Of a stretch of DNA of 64,000 bases, positions 20,201 through 28,768 are shown piece after piece. How positions within the stretch are numbered: the first letter of the stretch is position 1; every line of letters starts with the position of its first letter. The notes under the pieces are model-generated. The model was given only the letters and a program-made list of their open reading frames with translations. It was not told the DNA's origin and searched no databases. The DNA comes from Planctomycetaceae bacterium. GTDB taxonomy: Bacteria; Planctomycetota; Planctomycetia; Pirellulales; Pirellulaceae. The stretch is from NCBI GenBank assembly GCA_018660825.1, contig JABJJO010000084.1, forward strand, positions 62,001 through 126,000, written 5' to 3'. The position numbers were made by a program, and so were the translations under genes.

Positions 20201-20692
20201 ATTGACGCCACCCGACAGGTCAACACCGCCCTTGATAAGTTTATTTCTGTAAGCTGAGTTACAATACAACACGCCAAAAATGACACTCGTTGCAACAATC
20301 GCCAAACGCCAAGCTTGTTCTGGTGCATTGATGCGACGGCCTTCAGTAATAGTTCGCGAAAGTAGATACAAACCACTGAACACAGCAATGATCAATCCGA
20401 GATATCGAAATGCCGGTTGAGCACTGAATTCTGCAAACAGGTTCGGTAATCCACCAAGCAACAAGCCAAACACAAAAGTGCCGAACATTGCACCCCAGTT
20501 TGGGTCACTAACCTTAGCCATACTTTTGACCTTAGCACTGAGCGCCTTGTGTTGCCCAATGTTGACTAACACAGCTCCGGCGAGAGCTAAAGCAAATACA
20601 ATCACTGCGTTGGTTTCGTTGTTTTCTACAGCACCGTCTGCTAGGCCCAGCAGAGGAGTAAAAAAGGTCGCTAAAGTTGCCAAAAGATTCAT
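17228..20692 (-). CDS. secDF: SecD-SecF fusion, protein translocase subunit
   Basis: A 1154-residue fused SecDF. About the first 140 residues hold extra transmembrane helices not found in E. coli SecD. SecD proper begins near KGGVDLSGGVNLIYAIDF, followed by a large periplasmic region and the SecD membrane motif GMSVDANVLIFERIREEL. SecF starts near GGTSAIFSLDD and carries GYSLNDTIVVFDRIREV. It uses the proton motive force to help pull proteins out of the SecYEG channel. The SecF part has an unusual periplasmic insertion rich in Ala, Pro, Thr and Glu. It lies 35 bases downstream of yajC, as expected for the tgt-yajC-secDF group. No strong ribosome site precedes the ATG. Confidence 0.95.
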   Translation of the reverse strand: MNLLATLATFFTPLLGLADGAVENNETNAVIVFALALAGAVLVNIGQHKALSAKVKSMAKVSDPNWGAMFGTFVFGLLLGGLPNLFAEFSAQPAFRYLGLIIAVFSGLYLLSRTITEGRRINAPEQAWRLAIVATSVIFGVLYCNSAYRNKLIKGGVDLSGGVNLIYAIDFDSVSDADGPAQSSLTDGDMDALLSALGRRLNPSGAKELVLRSYGNNTHVEIVVPAATDLEIKQLKDIITNTGALEFLILANASKHPKLHTQAESSVELKTNLIVDADDRSDVLGTWVAVSKDPDGNYEYNASGGSLIRRVTYADGEDEKRIFVDGENSGSTPQETAVHAAFVFVESDTLFSQQVQAVGVTNIEVLMVTPPETERTTGDDLASVRSDIDTQTGTPCVSFAMNSAGSRKFGTFTGNNTSNLLGIVLDHKLLSAATINTRISVSGQITGKFSREEVDFIVGILRAGKLPGTLTKEPESENKMGATLGAATIAAGKTAIMISFAAVLIFIVLYYCCVPGTIAAFALVFNVVLIVALMAMIGASFTLPGIAGLVLTVGMSVDANVLIFERIREELANGSKIRQAIRNGFSRATITIIDANLTTLITAVLLYAIGTDQIRGFAITLILGIIMSMFTAIYASRGFFEISERLGFLKNSSWAFRNFRIVSREVNFLGMRKIMAVASIIIVVAAISVTWKRGHDMLAIDLAGGTSAIFSLDDSVQTADDVEAEIKLAAVDNGIEDLQLTVTSIQLGDSATGWRVDASIDEQQTLMQVLEKAFAGQLPTQSFKITNGQSASQSSIIPVTTSRGYQFVAYQEEAEATAAGPVAPSTPAETPAVEETTTVDENEAVAEESPEVPTVSELQSSFEVETGVSNMATADADNEYQLSAETLLGMIKKAASSTGVEGVTAVNVELSYWENSQWNKTSGEEEQLQDYSRWNVLLTGIAQTDANKIKTKLLENDGVTYFHQTQKFGAQIAGDMQMLALTAMLFSFAGIITYIWLRFQHLTYGIAAVVALLHDVLVTLAAMAVSAYVADYLGFLLIEDFKISLPVVAAFLTIIGYSLNDTIVVFDRIREVRGKSHDLTELMLNKSINQTLNRTLLTSLTTLIVVIILYVFGGSGIHGFAFALVIGVVAGTYSSIFIAAPTLLFLHRLTWKKG

Positions 20693-20727
20693 TTCAATCA
20701 GTTCCGGTTCAATAGTTGTTTTTATGT

Positions 20728-21198
20728 TTATCGCTTACTTGTTTTAAAGCTTTTATTTTCTTCCTCGTCCGTCGCTTTGTCATCATCGCTACTTACAATT
20801 TGACCGATCGCTTCACGAACGATCCGTATGCGTGATTGTGTTGCTGAATCAGTTTCAATGGTGACATGGCTTATCGATTCATTGCCTTTATCGTCAGTCG
20901 TATTCTCGATATTAACGACCGTCCCACACAATCCACCAATGGTTGTGATTTCGCAATACATTGTGAGGGCATCCATTTTTTTTGATTGTTGCTGCCGTCG
21001 TTTGCGCGACCGACGAAACATCATAATGTAAAACACAGCTAACATGCCGAACATCATGATCATAAAGGGAGTGTTGTCTGCGGTCTCTGCTGGCGGAGTA
21101 ACGCCATTTTCAACGGGCGCAACCGCTTCATCAGCGACCACTTCTCCGATTAGCAGCCAATGTAAATCAAAAGCGAGTATTTTTAACGTCGTTATCAT
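20728..21198 (-). CDS. yajC: Preprotein translocase subunit YajC
   Basis: A 156-residue protein with a short N-terminal hydrophobic stretch and a main transmembrane helix (MIMMFGMLAVFYIMMF), followed by RRSRKRRQQQSKKMDAL and the family feature EITTIGGLCGTVVNIE. YajC associates with SecDF at the translocon. The N-terminal extension of about 40 residues and an acidic C-terminal tail make it longer than the usual 85-110 residues. It is immediately upstream of secDF and downstream of tgt. Confidence 0.93.
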   Translation of the reverse strand: MITTLKILAFDLHWLLIGEVVADEAVAPVENGVTPPAETADNTPFMIMMFGMLAVFYIMMFRRSRKRRQQQSKKMDALTMYCEITTIGGLCGTVVNIENTTDDKGNESISHVTIETDSATQSRIRIVREAIGQIVSSDDDKATDEEENKSFKTSKR

Positions 21199-21476
21199 TA
21201 TCGTGCCTAATATTCACTAGCAGTGGCTAGCAAAACCTCGAAATAAATAAAAAATGAAGTTATTGAGTCTCAATACAAGCAAACCATAGCAACGTCATTG
21301 CCACGCCTTGGTGAAAATCAACAATCTCATACCAAATGTGCGCATTTGCACTATCCGATTATCTTAGATTCATTGGTAATTACCGGCAAGGGAGAGCAAT
21401 CAATGCAGAGATGCGATTCCCTTCTTTTAGGGAGTTTTTTCTGCTTTTCGCATATTCTAGCGCGAAGTTCTCAGAG

Positions 21477-22622
21477 TTATCTCCACGCAGCCATCTTTTT
21501 CTGGTAAAAGGCCTCAAAATCACCCGCTTCAATGGCTGCGCGAGCATCTATCATCAGCCGTTGGTAATACGACAGATTGTGATGCGAAAGCAGAATCGGC
21601 CCCAACATCTCACCACTCTGAAACAAATGACGAATGTACCCTCGACTATGTCGACAGGCCAAACAAGGACAGTCCGGATCTATTGGAGATTTATCCGTAC
21701 GGTGTTTGGCGTTACGCAGCTTAAGTGGTCCCTGATCGGTAAAGGCCAGTGAGTTGCGTCCGTTTCGTGTTGGCATCACACAGTCAAACATGTCAATGCC
21801 ACGACGAATACCCTCGAGTAAATCCTGCGGACGCCCGACTCCCATCAGATAACGAGGACGCTCAACTGGAAGAGCAGGGCAAGTAACATCTAATATCCGG
21901 TACATCTCCGCCGGAGGCTCACCAACACTCAACCCGCCAACTGCGTACCCAAAGAAATCCAAATCGGCTAACTCTTCAGCACACCACACTCGCAACGTTT
22001 CGTCTAAACCTCCTTGTACAATCGCAAATTGAATTTGCTGTGCACTGCGCGCTGCGATTTGACAGCGTTGTGCCCAGCGTATAGAACGCTCACAGGCTGC
22101 CCTGATCACTGATTGTTCATTGGGTAACGCAACCAAGTGATCCAAGACCATCGCAATATCAGACCCTAATGTCTCTTGAATCTGAATCGATTTTTCCGGA
22201 GTTAGTTCCAGCGTGGAACCGTCAATGTGCGATTTAAAGATTGCGCCGTGCTCGGTCACCTGAGACATTTTTGCTAACGAGAAAAGTTGAAAGCCGCCGC
22301 TATCAGTAAGGATCGGACCATCCCATTGCATCATGGCATGCAGGCCACCTAGCTGCTCGACAATGTCTTCACCAGGTCGCAAAGACAAGTGATAGGTATT
22401 TGCCAACAGCATTTCAGCGCCGGTTGCTTGTACTTGATCAATCGCCAATCCTTTGACTGTTGCCTGCGTGCCCACGGGCATAAATGTTGGTAACTGCACG
22501 CTGCCATGGGGAGTGTTTAAGATACTGCGGCGCGCGGCACTCTTTGCATCTTGCGTCAGCACTTCAAAGCTAAAACCAACGGGACTAACGCTATCGGAAC
22601 TTGTGGTTTCAGGTGAATTCAT
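21477..22622 (-). CDS. tgt: Queuine tRNA-guanosine(34) transglycosylase
   Basis: A 381-residue cytoplasmic enzyme that replaces G34 of tRNA-Asp, -Asn, -His and -Tyr with the queuosine precursor preQ1. Catalytic Asp motifs are present in [13 protein letters not shown] and [12 protein letters not shown], with GGLSVGEP between. The zinc site near the C-terminus is [17 protein letters not shown]. Length fits the family. It heads the tgt-yajC-secDF gene order; a 278-base gap separates it from yajC, so yajC-secDF may have an own promoter. Confidence 0.96.
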   Translation of the reverse strand: MNSPETTSSDSVSPVGFSFEVLTQDAKSAARRSILNTPHGSVQLPTFMPVGTQATVKGLAIDQVQATGAEMLLANTYHLSLRPGEDIVEQLGGLHAMMQWDGPILTDSGGFQLFSLAKMSQVTEHGAIFKSHIDGSTLELTPEKSIQIQETLGSDIAMVLDHLVALPNEQSVIRAACERSIRWAQRCQIAARSAQQIQFAIVQGGLDETLRVWCAEELADLDFFGYAVGGLSVGEPPAEMYRILDVTCPALPVERPRYLMGVGRPQDLLEGIRRGIDMFDCVMPTRNGRNSLAFTDQGPLKLRNAKHRTDKSPIDPDCPCLACRHSRGYIRHLFQSGEMLGPILLSHHNLSYYQRLMIDARAAIEAGDFEAFYQKKMAAWR

Positions 22623-22718
22623 AAGTCATCTTGATAGCGGAAGTAGTTTCCACCAACGAAAAATCCAGAAGAACATCTAAGCTGCGGCGCAAAGAACAAC
22701 CTCACCTACTTGGCGAGA

Positions 22719-24041
22719 TCAGTCGCCACGTAGTTTCAAGCCGTGAATTTCAAGTTTTTCTCGCACTTCATTCAAGCTCGTGACGCCGAAGTTCTTGCAT
22801 TCAAGCATTTCATCGCCCGTCTTACGAAGTAACTCACCAATGGTGTTCATACGCAAACGAACCATGCACTTGCGAGCACGCACTGACAAATTTAAATCTG
22901 AAATTGGACGGTCGTAAACGGCTGCTTCTTCTGGCGAGAGCTGACTGCGGTCGACAGTTGGTTCAGGACGTCCCTCGTGTGCCAACTGACCTAAGGACAA
23001 ACCTTTAGAGATGAGCATATCTCGGATTTCAATCAGCGAGGTTTCACCGAAGTTCTTGCTACCAAGTAATTCCTGCTCGCTCGTTCGTGCTAAGTCACCA
23101 AGAGTTTCAACACCCATGTTGGCAAGGCAGTTGCGACTGCGAACCGAAAGTTCAAAATCAGTAACCGGTATATTCAATATTTGAGACATTCGATCTTGTG
23201 CTTTTTCAGCTTCAAGATCAAAGAACTGATCATCCGACGCTTCTGCATCCTTCAGGAACAATGACGCTTTGGGATGCGTGGGAAATACTTCCAATATCCG
23301 GCGGTAACATTGCTGAGCTCGATCATATTGTGCGTGATCTTCATACAGCAAGCCTAAGTTTAGTAATGAACCAACGTGGGACGGAAAAGACATAGAACTG
23401 CGACGGTAATAATCCATGGCGACTTCATCATTTCCTCGACGATCGTTTTCACGGGCCAAACCGAATAATGCGCCGGCGTGTGTGTCATCTGCCTTAACGG
23501 CTCGTTCAAACCATTCTACCACTAACTCAGAAGCGTCTCGGCTTGCTGCAACCGTTTCGCCATATTGATATGCGTAATCCGCTTCTTGCATAATGGCACC
23601 ATCAAGCGACTCGAGGCCTTGTAATGCCCCGTCACAGTCGCCACTGTTTCGTAACGCTTCAACCTTGGCTAAGACACAAATGCCTCGGTCATAACCAAAT
23701 CGTTCCGCCAAATCATAATTTACAACTGCCGCTGCGTTATCTTCCAACGCAAAGTGACTGCGACCAATGTAAAAATATGAAAGCGCGCCTTTGTCGGATT
23801 CTGCTAATGTTTCGATCGCACGGCTGAAACGACCAAGTAAATAATAACAGACACCCAGACGCACAGTGCTAGCGGGTGTTAAGTCTTCACCAATTTCAAG
23901 CTCAGCAACTGCGTCTCGCAAAACGGCATACTGTGAAAAATCTTCGGTTATGGCACCAGAAATCAATTTGATCTCATTTGGACCAAAGCTGGAATTGTCA
24001 CAAACTAGGGACTTAATATCAAAATCCGTAATCATCGCCAT
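22719..24041 (-). CDS. TPR protein with two C-terminal RNA polymerase alpha-CTD-like domains
   Basis: A 440-residue soluble protein. Residues about 50-265 form TPR-like helical repeats (clearest at 187-262). Residues about 291-350 and 379-438 are two copies of the RNA polymerase alpha C-terminal domain: LSVRSRNCL...ELLGSKNFGETSLIEIR and LSVRARKCM...EMLECKNFGVTSLNEVR. In copy 1 the residues matching E. coli R265, N268, G296, S299 and E302 are kept; the K298 equivalent is Thr. In copy 2 N268 is Lys. It is not RpoA, since the N-terminal assembly domain is absent. DNA or transcription-factor contact through the CTDs is inferred; function is unknown. AGGAG lies nine bases before the ATG. It lies 57 bases downstream of tRNA-Thr. 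Confidence 0.85.
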   Translation of the reverse strand: MAMITDFDIKSLVCDNSSFGPNEIKLISGAITEDFSQYAVLRDAVAELEIGEDLTPASTVRLGVCYYLLGRFSRAIETLAESDKGALSYFYIGRSHFALEDNAAAVVNYDLAERFGYDRGICVLAKVEALRNSGDCDGALQGLESLDGAIMQEADYAYQYGETVAASRDASELVVEWFERAVKADDTHAGALFGLARENDRRGNDEVAMDYYRRSSMSFPSHVGSLLNLGLLYEDHAQYDRAQQCYRRILEVFPTHPKASLFLKDAEASDDQFFDLEAEKAQDRMSQILNIPVTDFELSVRSRNCLANMGVETLGDLARTSEQELLGSKNFGETSLIEIRDMLISKGLSLGQLAHEGRPEPTVDRSQLSPEEAAVYDRPISDLNLSVRARKCMVRLRMNTIGELLRKTGDEMLECKNFGVTSLNEVREKLEIHGLKLRGD

Positions 24042-24065
24042 GGAAGGAAACTCCTGTAAAATATC

Positions 24066-24095
24066 TTTATAATGCTAACGTGCAACAGCTCGCAA
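24066..24095 (-). promoter_or_regulatory. Possible promoter of the TPR/alpha-CTD gene
   Basis: On the minus strand TTGCGA (24095-24090) and TATAAA (24071-24066) are 18 bases apart, a fair sigma70-type pair lying between the tRNA-Thr end and the ATG at 24041. It would give a short leader of about 20 bases. Read-through from the tRNA promoter is the alternative. Confidence 0.35.
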
Positions 24096-24098
24096 CAG

Positions 24099-24172
24099 AG
24101 CCAGCGACGGGAATCGAACCCGTAACCCCCGCATTACGAATGCGGTGCTCTGCCAATTGAAGCTACGCTGGC
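24099..24172 (-). tRNA. tRNA-Thr (anticodon CGU)
   Basis: A complete cloverleaf on the minus strand. Acceptor arms GCCAGCG (24172-24166) and CGCTGGC (24106-24100) pair fully; the anticodon stem CCGCA/TGCGG encloses TTCGTAA with anticodon CGT, and the T arm is ACGGG-TTCGATT-CCCGT. Discriminator is T at 24099 and CCA is not encoded. It reads ACG codons. Confidence 0.95.
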
Positions 24173-24201
24173 AACATCCCATTTATGCAGGGGAAACCAC
24201 C

Positions 24202-24230
24202 ACTTTAGAATACCAGTTTAAACTCGTCAA
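24202..24230 (-). promoter_or_regulatory. Probable promoter of tRNA-Thr
   Basis: On the minus strand TTGACG (24230-24225) is followed after 17 bases by TAAAGT (24207-24202), then about 29 bases to the tRNA 5' end. Spacing and the -35 box fit sigma70-type promoters well; the -10 box matches four of six bases. Confidence 0.5.
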
Positions 24231-24390
24231 CGGTGTTAAAACGCACACAATAAAATAAACATATAAAGAATTATGCCTTTGGTGAGTTCCGCAGGACAAA
24301 TTGATCTACCACACCAATTCGCCAACGAGTTTTTGCTCCGCGCAATTGAGCCGTTGGAGGGCACCTGTAGTGCTCGAACCATTGCCGCAC

Positions 24391-24494
24391 ATAAAAAGAA
24401 CGAGGTTTGGGCACCGACTAACAACAATGTCAGTCAACTGGATGAGCCAGGGGCAACTAAAACTCAAACCAGCAAATTAAGCGCCCAAACCTCG
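24391..24494 (-). ncRNA. Candidate structured RNA closed by a 12-bp stem, minus strand
   Basis: A perfect 12-base closing stem pairs 24483-24494 (read on the minus strand as CGAGGTTTGGGC) with 24401-24412 (GCCCAAACCTCG). Two hairpins lie inside: CTGG-CTCAT-CCAG (24450-24438) and GACTGAC-ATTGTT-GTTAGTC (24435-24416). The second pairs fully only on the minus strand, where its one imperfect pair is a G-U wobble; on the plus strand it is an A-C mismatch. The 3' arm is followed by TTCTTTTTAT on the minus strand, like a terminator tail. It could be a small RNA, a leader or a branched terminator. No known RNA family is recognised. Confidence 0.35.
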
Positions 24495-24894
24495 CGTGTT
24501 TGAACAATCTCACGGCTAACCCGACCTAAAACAATCAAACCGAGTTAATGCAAGATCTCTTGTCAGCAACAAGCTAACGAGAGATATCTAAATGCACGTC
24601 CTGTGCCAAAAAAAACAACTTGCTATAAAAACTTCGAAATCGAACAATCATCAACGCCCGCAAACCGACCAATACCACTAAATCCGGTGTTTTTAGGTGC
24701 ATTTATTCCTCGTAAACGATCCCTGCTGCTATTTTCTGTTGATCCCGTTACTACACCATGCACGCAAAACAGTCGCCTGCAAATGTGTGGTATAAACAGA
24801 CATGTGTTCATATTCACCACACCCACTTTCATACACTTAGTTCCGTTAGGCTCTCCTTGGATTAGTAGCGGTAAAACCAATTTATTAACTTCAA

Positions 24895-25851
24895 ATGATG
24901 ACTCACACAGCACAATCAATTGACCCGGCAGCTCGATTCGTATTGATTTCGCTCAACCCCCAAGCAGGACACGGTCCTAGCGGTGAATTGGCTAAAAAGC
25001 TCGCTGCCATATTAGAGGATCGTGGTTTCCAAGCTGTCGTTGAAACCGACATCGATCAGATTCAGCTTATCGCCGAGCAAAAACAAGCTTGTGGCGAACT
25101 ACGAACCGTTATCAGCGTCGGCGGCGACGGAACACTATCCCTGTTACTAAATACCCTAACCGAAGAAACTAACATCTGTATCTTTCCTCAAGGCACAGAA
25201 AATGTGCTTGCTAAATATCTCGGAATAAAAGCGGATCCCGAGTTCGTCGCTGATCTGATTGAGCAAGGGCAAGTTATTCCGATGGATGCGGGGCAAGTCA
25301 CAAATGATGCGGGCGAGCAGTTTCTGTTTGCTTTGATGGTCGGATGTGGTTTTGATGGTGATATAGCCGAACGTTTAGCGAATCGTCGAAAAGGCCACAT
25401 CACCAAATTTTCATATTTCATTCCAGTCCTGACCGCCATCTGGAAGTACCGGTATCCTAAAATGTTTGTGCAAGACCTTGCTAATAAACACAATTCATTT
25501 GACGCTCGTTTTCTATTCATCATGAACATCCGCCAATATGCACTAAAGCTGATGATTGCACCCCAAGCCGATCCCACCGACGGCCGACTTGACGCCTGTG
25601 GATTTATCAAACCAGGACTATTGCACGGGCTAAAATATTTCTGGCAACTCTGGTGGTCCACTCATCCGCGCAGCAAACAATACATAACGCGACAGGCAAA
25701 ATCATTCAGAATTCATGCGGACACTCAAGATCGAGTTGTTGTCCAAATTGACGGTGACCCTTGCACATCGTTGCCCATCACTGTGACAACAATACCTAAC
25801 CGCCTGCGACTGCTCGTTCCGCAAACATTTCTGGATGACCAAGAACCGTAA
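24895..25851 (+). CDS. Diacylglycerol/sphingosine-kinase-family lipid kinase (YegS-like)
   Basis: A 318-residue protein with the DAGK catalytic domain: NPQAGHG near residue 21 (phosphate loop), SVGGDGTLSLLLN near residue 75 (nucleotide-binding GGDGT) and FPQGTENVLAKYLG near residue 98. The C-terminal half is the beta-sandwich lipid-binding domain of this family. It phosphorylates a lipid alcohol with ATP at the inner membrane face; the exact lipid is not evident. The start ATGATG at 24895 has no Shine-Dalgarno sequence. It converges with a lipoprotein gene nine bases downstream. Confidence 0.85.
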   Translation: MMTHTAQSIDPAARFVLISLNPQAGHGPSGELAKKLAAILEDRGFQAVVETDIDQIQLIAEQKQACGELRTVISVGGDGTLSLLLNTLTEETNICIFPQGTENVLAKYLGIKADPEFVADLIEQGQVIPMDAGQVTNDAGEQFLFALMVGCGFDGDIAERLANRRKGHITKFSYFIPVLTAIWKYRYPKMFVQDLANKHNSFDARFLFIMNIRQYALKLMIAPQADPTDGRLDACGFIKPGLLHGLKYFWQLWWSTHPRSKQYITRQAKSFRIHADTQDRVVVQIDGDPCTSLPITVTTIPNRLRLLVPQTFLDDQEP

Positions 25852-25860
25852 ACAGTTGGC

Positions 25861-27732
25861 TTATTCTCGCAACAATTTTGATAACTGCTGGTCGCCGGTC
25901 TGTTGTTCTGACTCAGAATTTTGTAGTAATTCAGCAGCCGCTGCTTGCTGATCCAAAGCCACATAACAGCGAGCAAGATTATATAGTGCTAAATCTTGAA
26001 AGGCCGACCGAGTCAACGAGATGTCCTCCGTGACGCCGTGTGTCAGAGAATTTCCTGAGAGAATATCTTGGATATTAACCGTTGGCTGACCAACGGGAAC
26101 ATTCTTATTTGCCGCAGCGTTGACTGCTGGGGTAGCTTCTTTGCCCTCAGCATTTGCTGCACCTTCATTAGTATTTATTATCGTTCTACGTTCGAACCAC
26201 TCGATTGCATCCTGATAATGTCCCTGTTCCATATGAATCATGGCAATACAAAAACTCGCGTAATCCTTGGCTCGCACAAATGTATGTTGTTTATTGACCA
26301 ATATTTGACGCCACAATAAATTTGGTGTGCCACTAGGTTTCAGCAACCCGAGTGATTGCTGAACACCTTCGTTTTCAACCAACCCTTCAATCAACTTCGT
26401 CGGGATACGTGATGCCATCATCAACGTCTTGGCACCGTTTTCACCTTTGACTCCCAAATTCGCTTCATCATCATCAAAAATACCTCGTAATAATTTAAAA
26501 CGACCTTCTAATAATTGGGGAACTTCGTGAAACAACGAGTGATCTCGCGTTGAATTAACAAATTCCAATGCGGACGCATCCTGAGCAACAAGTTTCGCAT
26601 GCAACGCAGCTTCAAATAAATACCCTTCATAAATGGGTAGCCAAATTTTGGACCGATTGATTTGATGCTCTGTCCTCAACCGCAAAGAAATAATGCTCGG
26701 CGCCACGGTTAAAACCATTTGACGCTCACCAGTAAGATATTTTTCCAAAATCGCCATTCGATGCGACACGGCAACAACATCCGCTTCAATCAATCCCACC
26801 AATCCATCAAAAGTTTCTTGGGGTTGCTGTTGATGAGCAACTGGAAATAGTGTCCGTCCGAAATCAACATCCGCTTTGAGTTGATTAAGCGTCACGATTT
26901 CAGTCCGGGCTGCATTGAATACCGGCAGCCCTTTTTTAAAATCAAACAAGTAAAGTTCCTTGCCAATAATTGCTGCCGTCAACCATGGTTGATTAGTCTT
27001 GCCAAACTCAGCGGGCAATCCTAACAACACGACATCGATGCCTTGTTGCCGAGCGAGTAACACAAAAATCCGTGCACGCTGCCACCAATCACCAACACCA
27101 AGCGAAAGGACATCGCGGTTAGTGCGACTATAACCAGGTCCCGGCAAGCCAAGTTGGGAGACTGTCTTAACTGGTCCCTCTGTGTTGGCAGGAATCGTTG
27201 GATAGTCCAGCAAAGGTGCTAGCTGTATATTACGCACCGTCCAGTCAAACAACTTGAGTACCTTGGTCAATTCTTCACTAGCAACTTCATCAGCAAGGGC
27301 TGGTTTATAGGATTCCCACAACATCCGGTGCGGTAAATCATCCGCTACAACCCATTGGGCAATTGCATGCAACCAACTCGTTTCATGCAAATAATTAATG
27401 TCCAATGGGATGAATAGTTTACCACCAATCGCTTGTACTAACCCAGTGTTAGCGAGTGCAGTTGGGACCGTGTTAATTAACGAGGGAGTAACCCATTGCG
27501 GATCATCGTCATGCAACTTGGACCATAGATTAAAATTAAAGATACTAGTGGTAGTCGCTTGATTAAAATCAGAAACATCCAATTCATCAATCACCTGTAA
27601 CGCTTGTTGCAAGTGATCAGAATTGGTTTCTCGGGGCCGAATTTCCGCGACGGTCACTTGAGTCCGATCACGGCAACCGGTGAGTATCACGAGGCTGGCA
27701 AATATCAAAAAAAGGGTTTTATTAACGGTCAT
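25861..27732 (-). CDS. Large lipoprotein with degenerate transglutaminase-like core and TPR-like C-terminus
   Basis: A 623-residue protein with a lipoprotein signal ending in the lipobox VILTGC (Cys20). Residues about 165-260 recall a transglutaminase-like core: DWTVRNIQL, then GVGDWWQRARIFVLLARQQGIDVVLLGL and LYLFDFKKGLPVF. The strand that normally carries the catalytic Cys reads DWWQRA, so the nucleophile appears absent. Near residue 500, DYASFCIAMIHMEQGHYQDAIEWFERR is TPR-like, and a second such unit (LALYNLARCYVALDQQAAAAELL) closes the protein. It is probably an outer-membrane or periplasmic scaffold; function unknown. kdsA lies 36 bases upstream on the same strand. Confidence 0.65.
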   Translation of the reverse strand: MTVNKTLFLIFASLVILTGCRDRTQVTVAEIRPRETNSDHLQQALQVIDELDVSDFNQATTTSIFNFNLWSKLHDDDPQWVTPSLINTVPTALANTGLVQAIGGKLFIPLDINYLHETSWLHAIAQWVVADDLPHRMLWESYKPALADEVASEELTKVLKLFDWTVRNIQLAPLLDYPTIPANTEGPVKTVSQLGLPGPGYSRTNRDVLSLGVGDWWQRARIFVLLARQQGIDVVLLGLPAEFGKTNQPWLTAAIIGKELYLFDFKKGLPVFNAARTEIVTLNQLKADVDFGRTLFPVAHQQQPQETFDGLVGLIEADVVAVSHRMAILEKYLTGERQMVLTVAPSIISLRLRTEHQINRSKIWLPIYEGYLFEAALHAKLVAQDASALEFVNSTRDHSLFHEVPQLLEGRFKLLRGIFDDDEANLGVKGENGAKTLMMASRIPTKLIEGLVENEGVQQSLGLLKPSGTPNLLWRQILVNKQHTFVRAKDYASFCIAMIHMEQGHYQDAIEWFERRTIINTNEGAANAEGKEATPAVNAAANKNVPVGQPTVNIQDILSGNSLTHGVTEDISLTRSAFQDLALYNLARCYVALDQQAAAAELLQNSESEQQTGDQQLSKLLRE

Positions 27733-27768
27733 CGAATTTCCATATCGAAAGTATTGGTGTCAGCACCT

Positions 27769-28605
27769 TTATAAAGTATCGACACAAGCACGAATCTTGG
27801 TGAGTCGTTGCAGCAGAGTTTTCATTTCATTTAGCGGGATCATGTTAGGGCCGTCGCTCGGTGATTGGGCTGGGTCCGGGTGTGTTTCAATAAACAGGCC
27901 ATCCACTCCCATTGCTACGGCGGCACGGGCAAGTGGTTCAACCATTTCTCGCTGGCCACCCGTGGTTTCTCCTTGCCCTCCTGGTTGCTGTACACTGTGC
28001 GTCGCGTCAAAGATAACGGGCACTCCAAATTGTTGCATTTGTGGCAAACTTCGCATATCGTTGACTAATTGTCCATAACCAAAGAATGTACCACGTTCAC
28101 ACAACAACACGTCATTACAGCCACTTTGTGTCAGCTTGATGATCACGTTTGACATATCGCTAGGTGATAAAAACTGTCCTTTTTTGACGTTTACTGGTAA
28201 TCCGGTTTGCGCAGCGGCAATCAGCAGATCGGTTTGTCGAGCGAGAAAAGCAGGGATCTGCAATATTGCACAAACATCGGCTACTGCGGCTGCTTGACCT
28301 GCTTCGTGAATATCCGTTGTGACAGGCAAGCCGGTTTCTTGAGAAATTCGCTCTAAAATATCCAAGCCGGCATCTAAACCAGGGCCGCGAAACGAATGAA
28401 TGCTTGTGCGATTCGCTTTGTCAAAAGATGCCTTAAACACTAACTGCACCGGCAGGTCGGCCATGATATTTTGCAACGTATCGGCGATCCGTCGAGTAGC
28501 ATCCGCCGTTTCCATTACACAGGGACCCGCAATTAGCAGTAACGACTGATCCGTACCACATTGCAAATCAGCGATCGCAACTGGGTTGTTCGTGAGATTT
28601 TCCAT
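27769..28605 (-). CDS. kdsA: 3-deoxy-D-manno-octulosonate 8-phosphate (KDO8P) synthase
   Basis: A 278-residue cytoplasmic aldolase that condenses arabinose 5-phosphate and PEP to KDO 8-phosphate, the precursor of lipopolysaccharide inner-core KDO. Recognised by [11 protein letters not shown] at the N-terminus, [24 protein letters not shown], and [20 protein letters not shown], with [11 protein letters not shown] near the C-terminus. Full length for the family. It is followed 36 bases later by the large lipoprotein gene. Its presence indicates a Gram-negative-type outer leaflet with KDO. Confidence 0.95.
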   Translation of the reverse strand: MENLTNNPVAIADLQCGTDQSLLLIAGPCVMETADATRRIADTLQNIMADLPVQLVFKASFDKANRTSIHSFRGPGLDAGLDILERISQETGLPVTTDIHEAGQAAAVADVCAILQIPAFLARQTDLLIAAAQTGLPVNVKKGQFLSPSDMSNVIIKLTQSGCNDVLLCERGTFFGYGQLVNDMRSLPQMQQFGVPVIFDATHSVQQPGGQGETTGGQREMVEPLARAAVAMGVDGLFIETHPDPAQSPSDGPNMIPLNEMKTLLQRLTKIRACVDTL

Positions 28606-28768
28606 GAGACCTTTTAGGCAGACAACATTTGTTTCGACTCGAGCAGATTATGCCAACACCTATCAAATAACTCCAGTGCTATCCACAAAATAACTATCCA
28701 TGGGCTGTTAGTTTTTGCAGTTCTTGCCAATTTACACGAAGGTAACAATTGCCAGCCAATCCCGCATC

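Larger units (their letters stand above)
24173..24894. other. Intergenic region, 722 bases, without a supported protein gene
   Basis: This region separates tRNA-Thr (minus) from the diacylglycerol-kinase-family gene (plus). It holds the tRNA promoter (24202-24230) and the candidate structured RNA (24391-24494). Beyond these, a loose hairpin AGATCTCTTG...CGAGAGATATCT lies around 24553-24592. Reading frames of 76-106 residues exist, but have no ribosome site and translations that do not look like proteins. Confidence 0.5.

Noticed and set aside
24603-24923. Plus-strand frame of 106 residues before the lipid kinase gene
   Set aside because: No ribosome site, low-complexity polar translation, and it overlaps the start of the lipid kinase gene in another frame.
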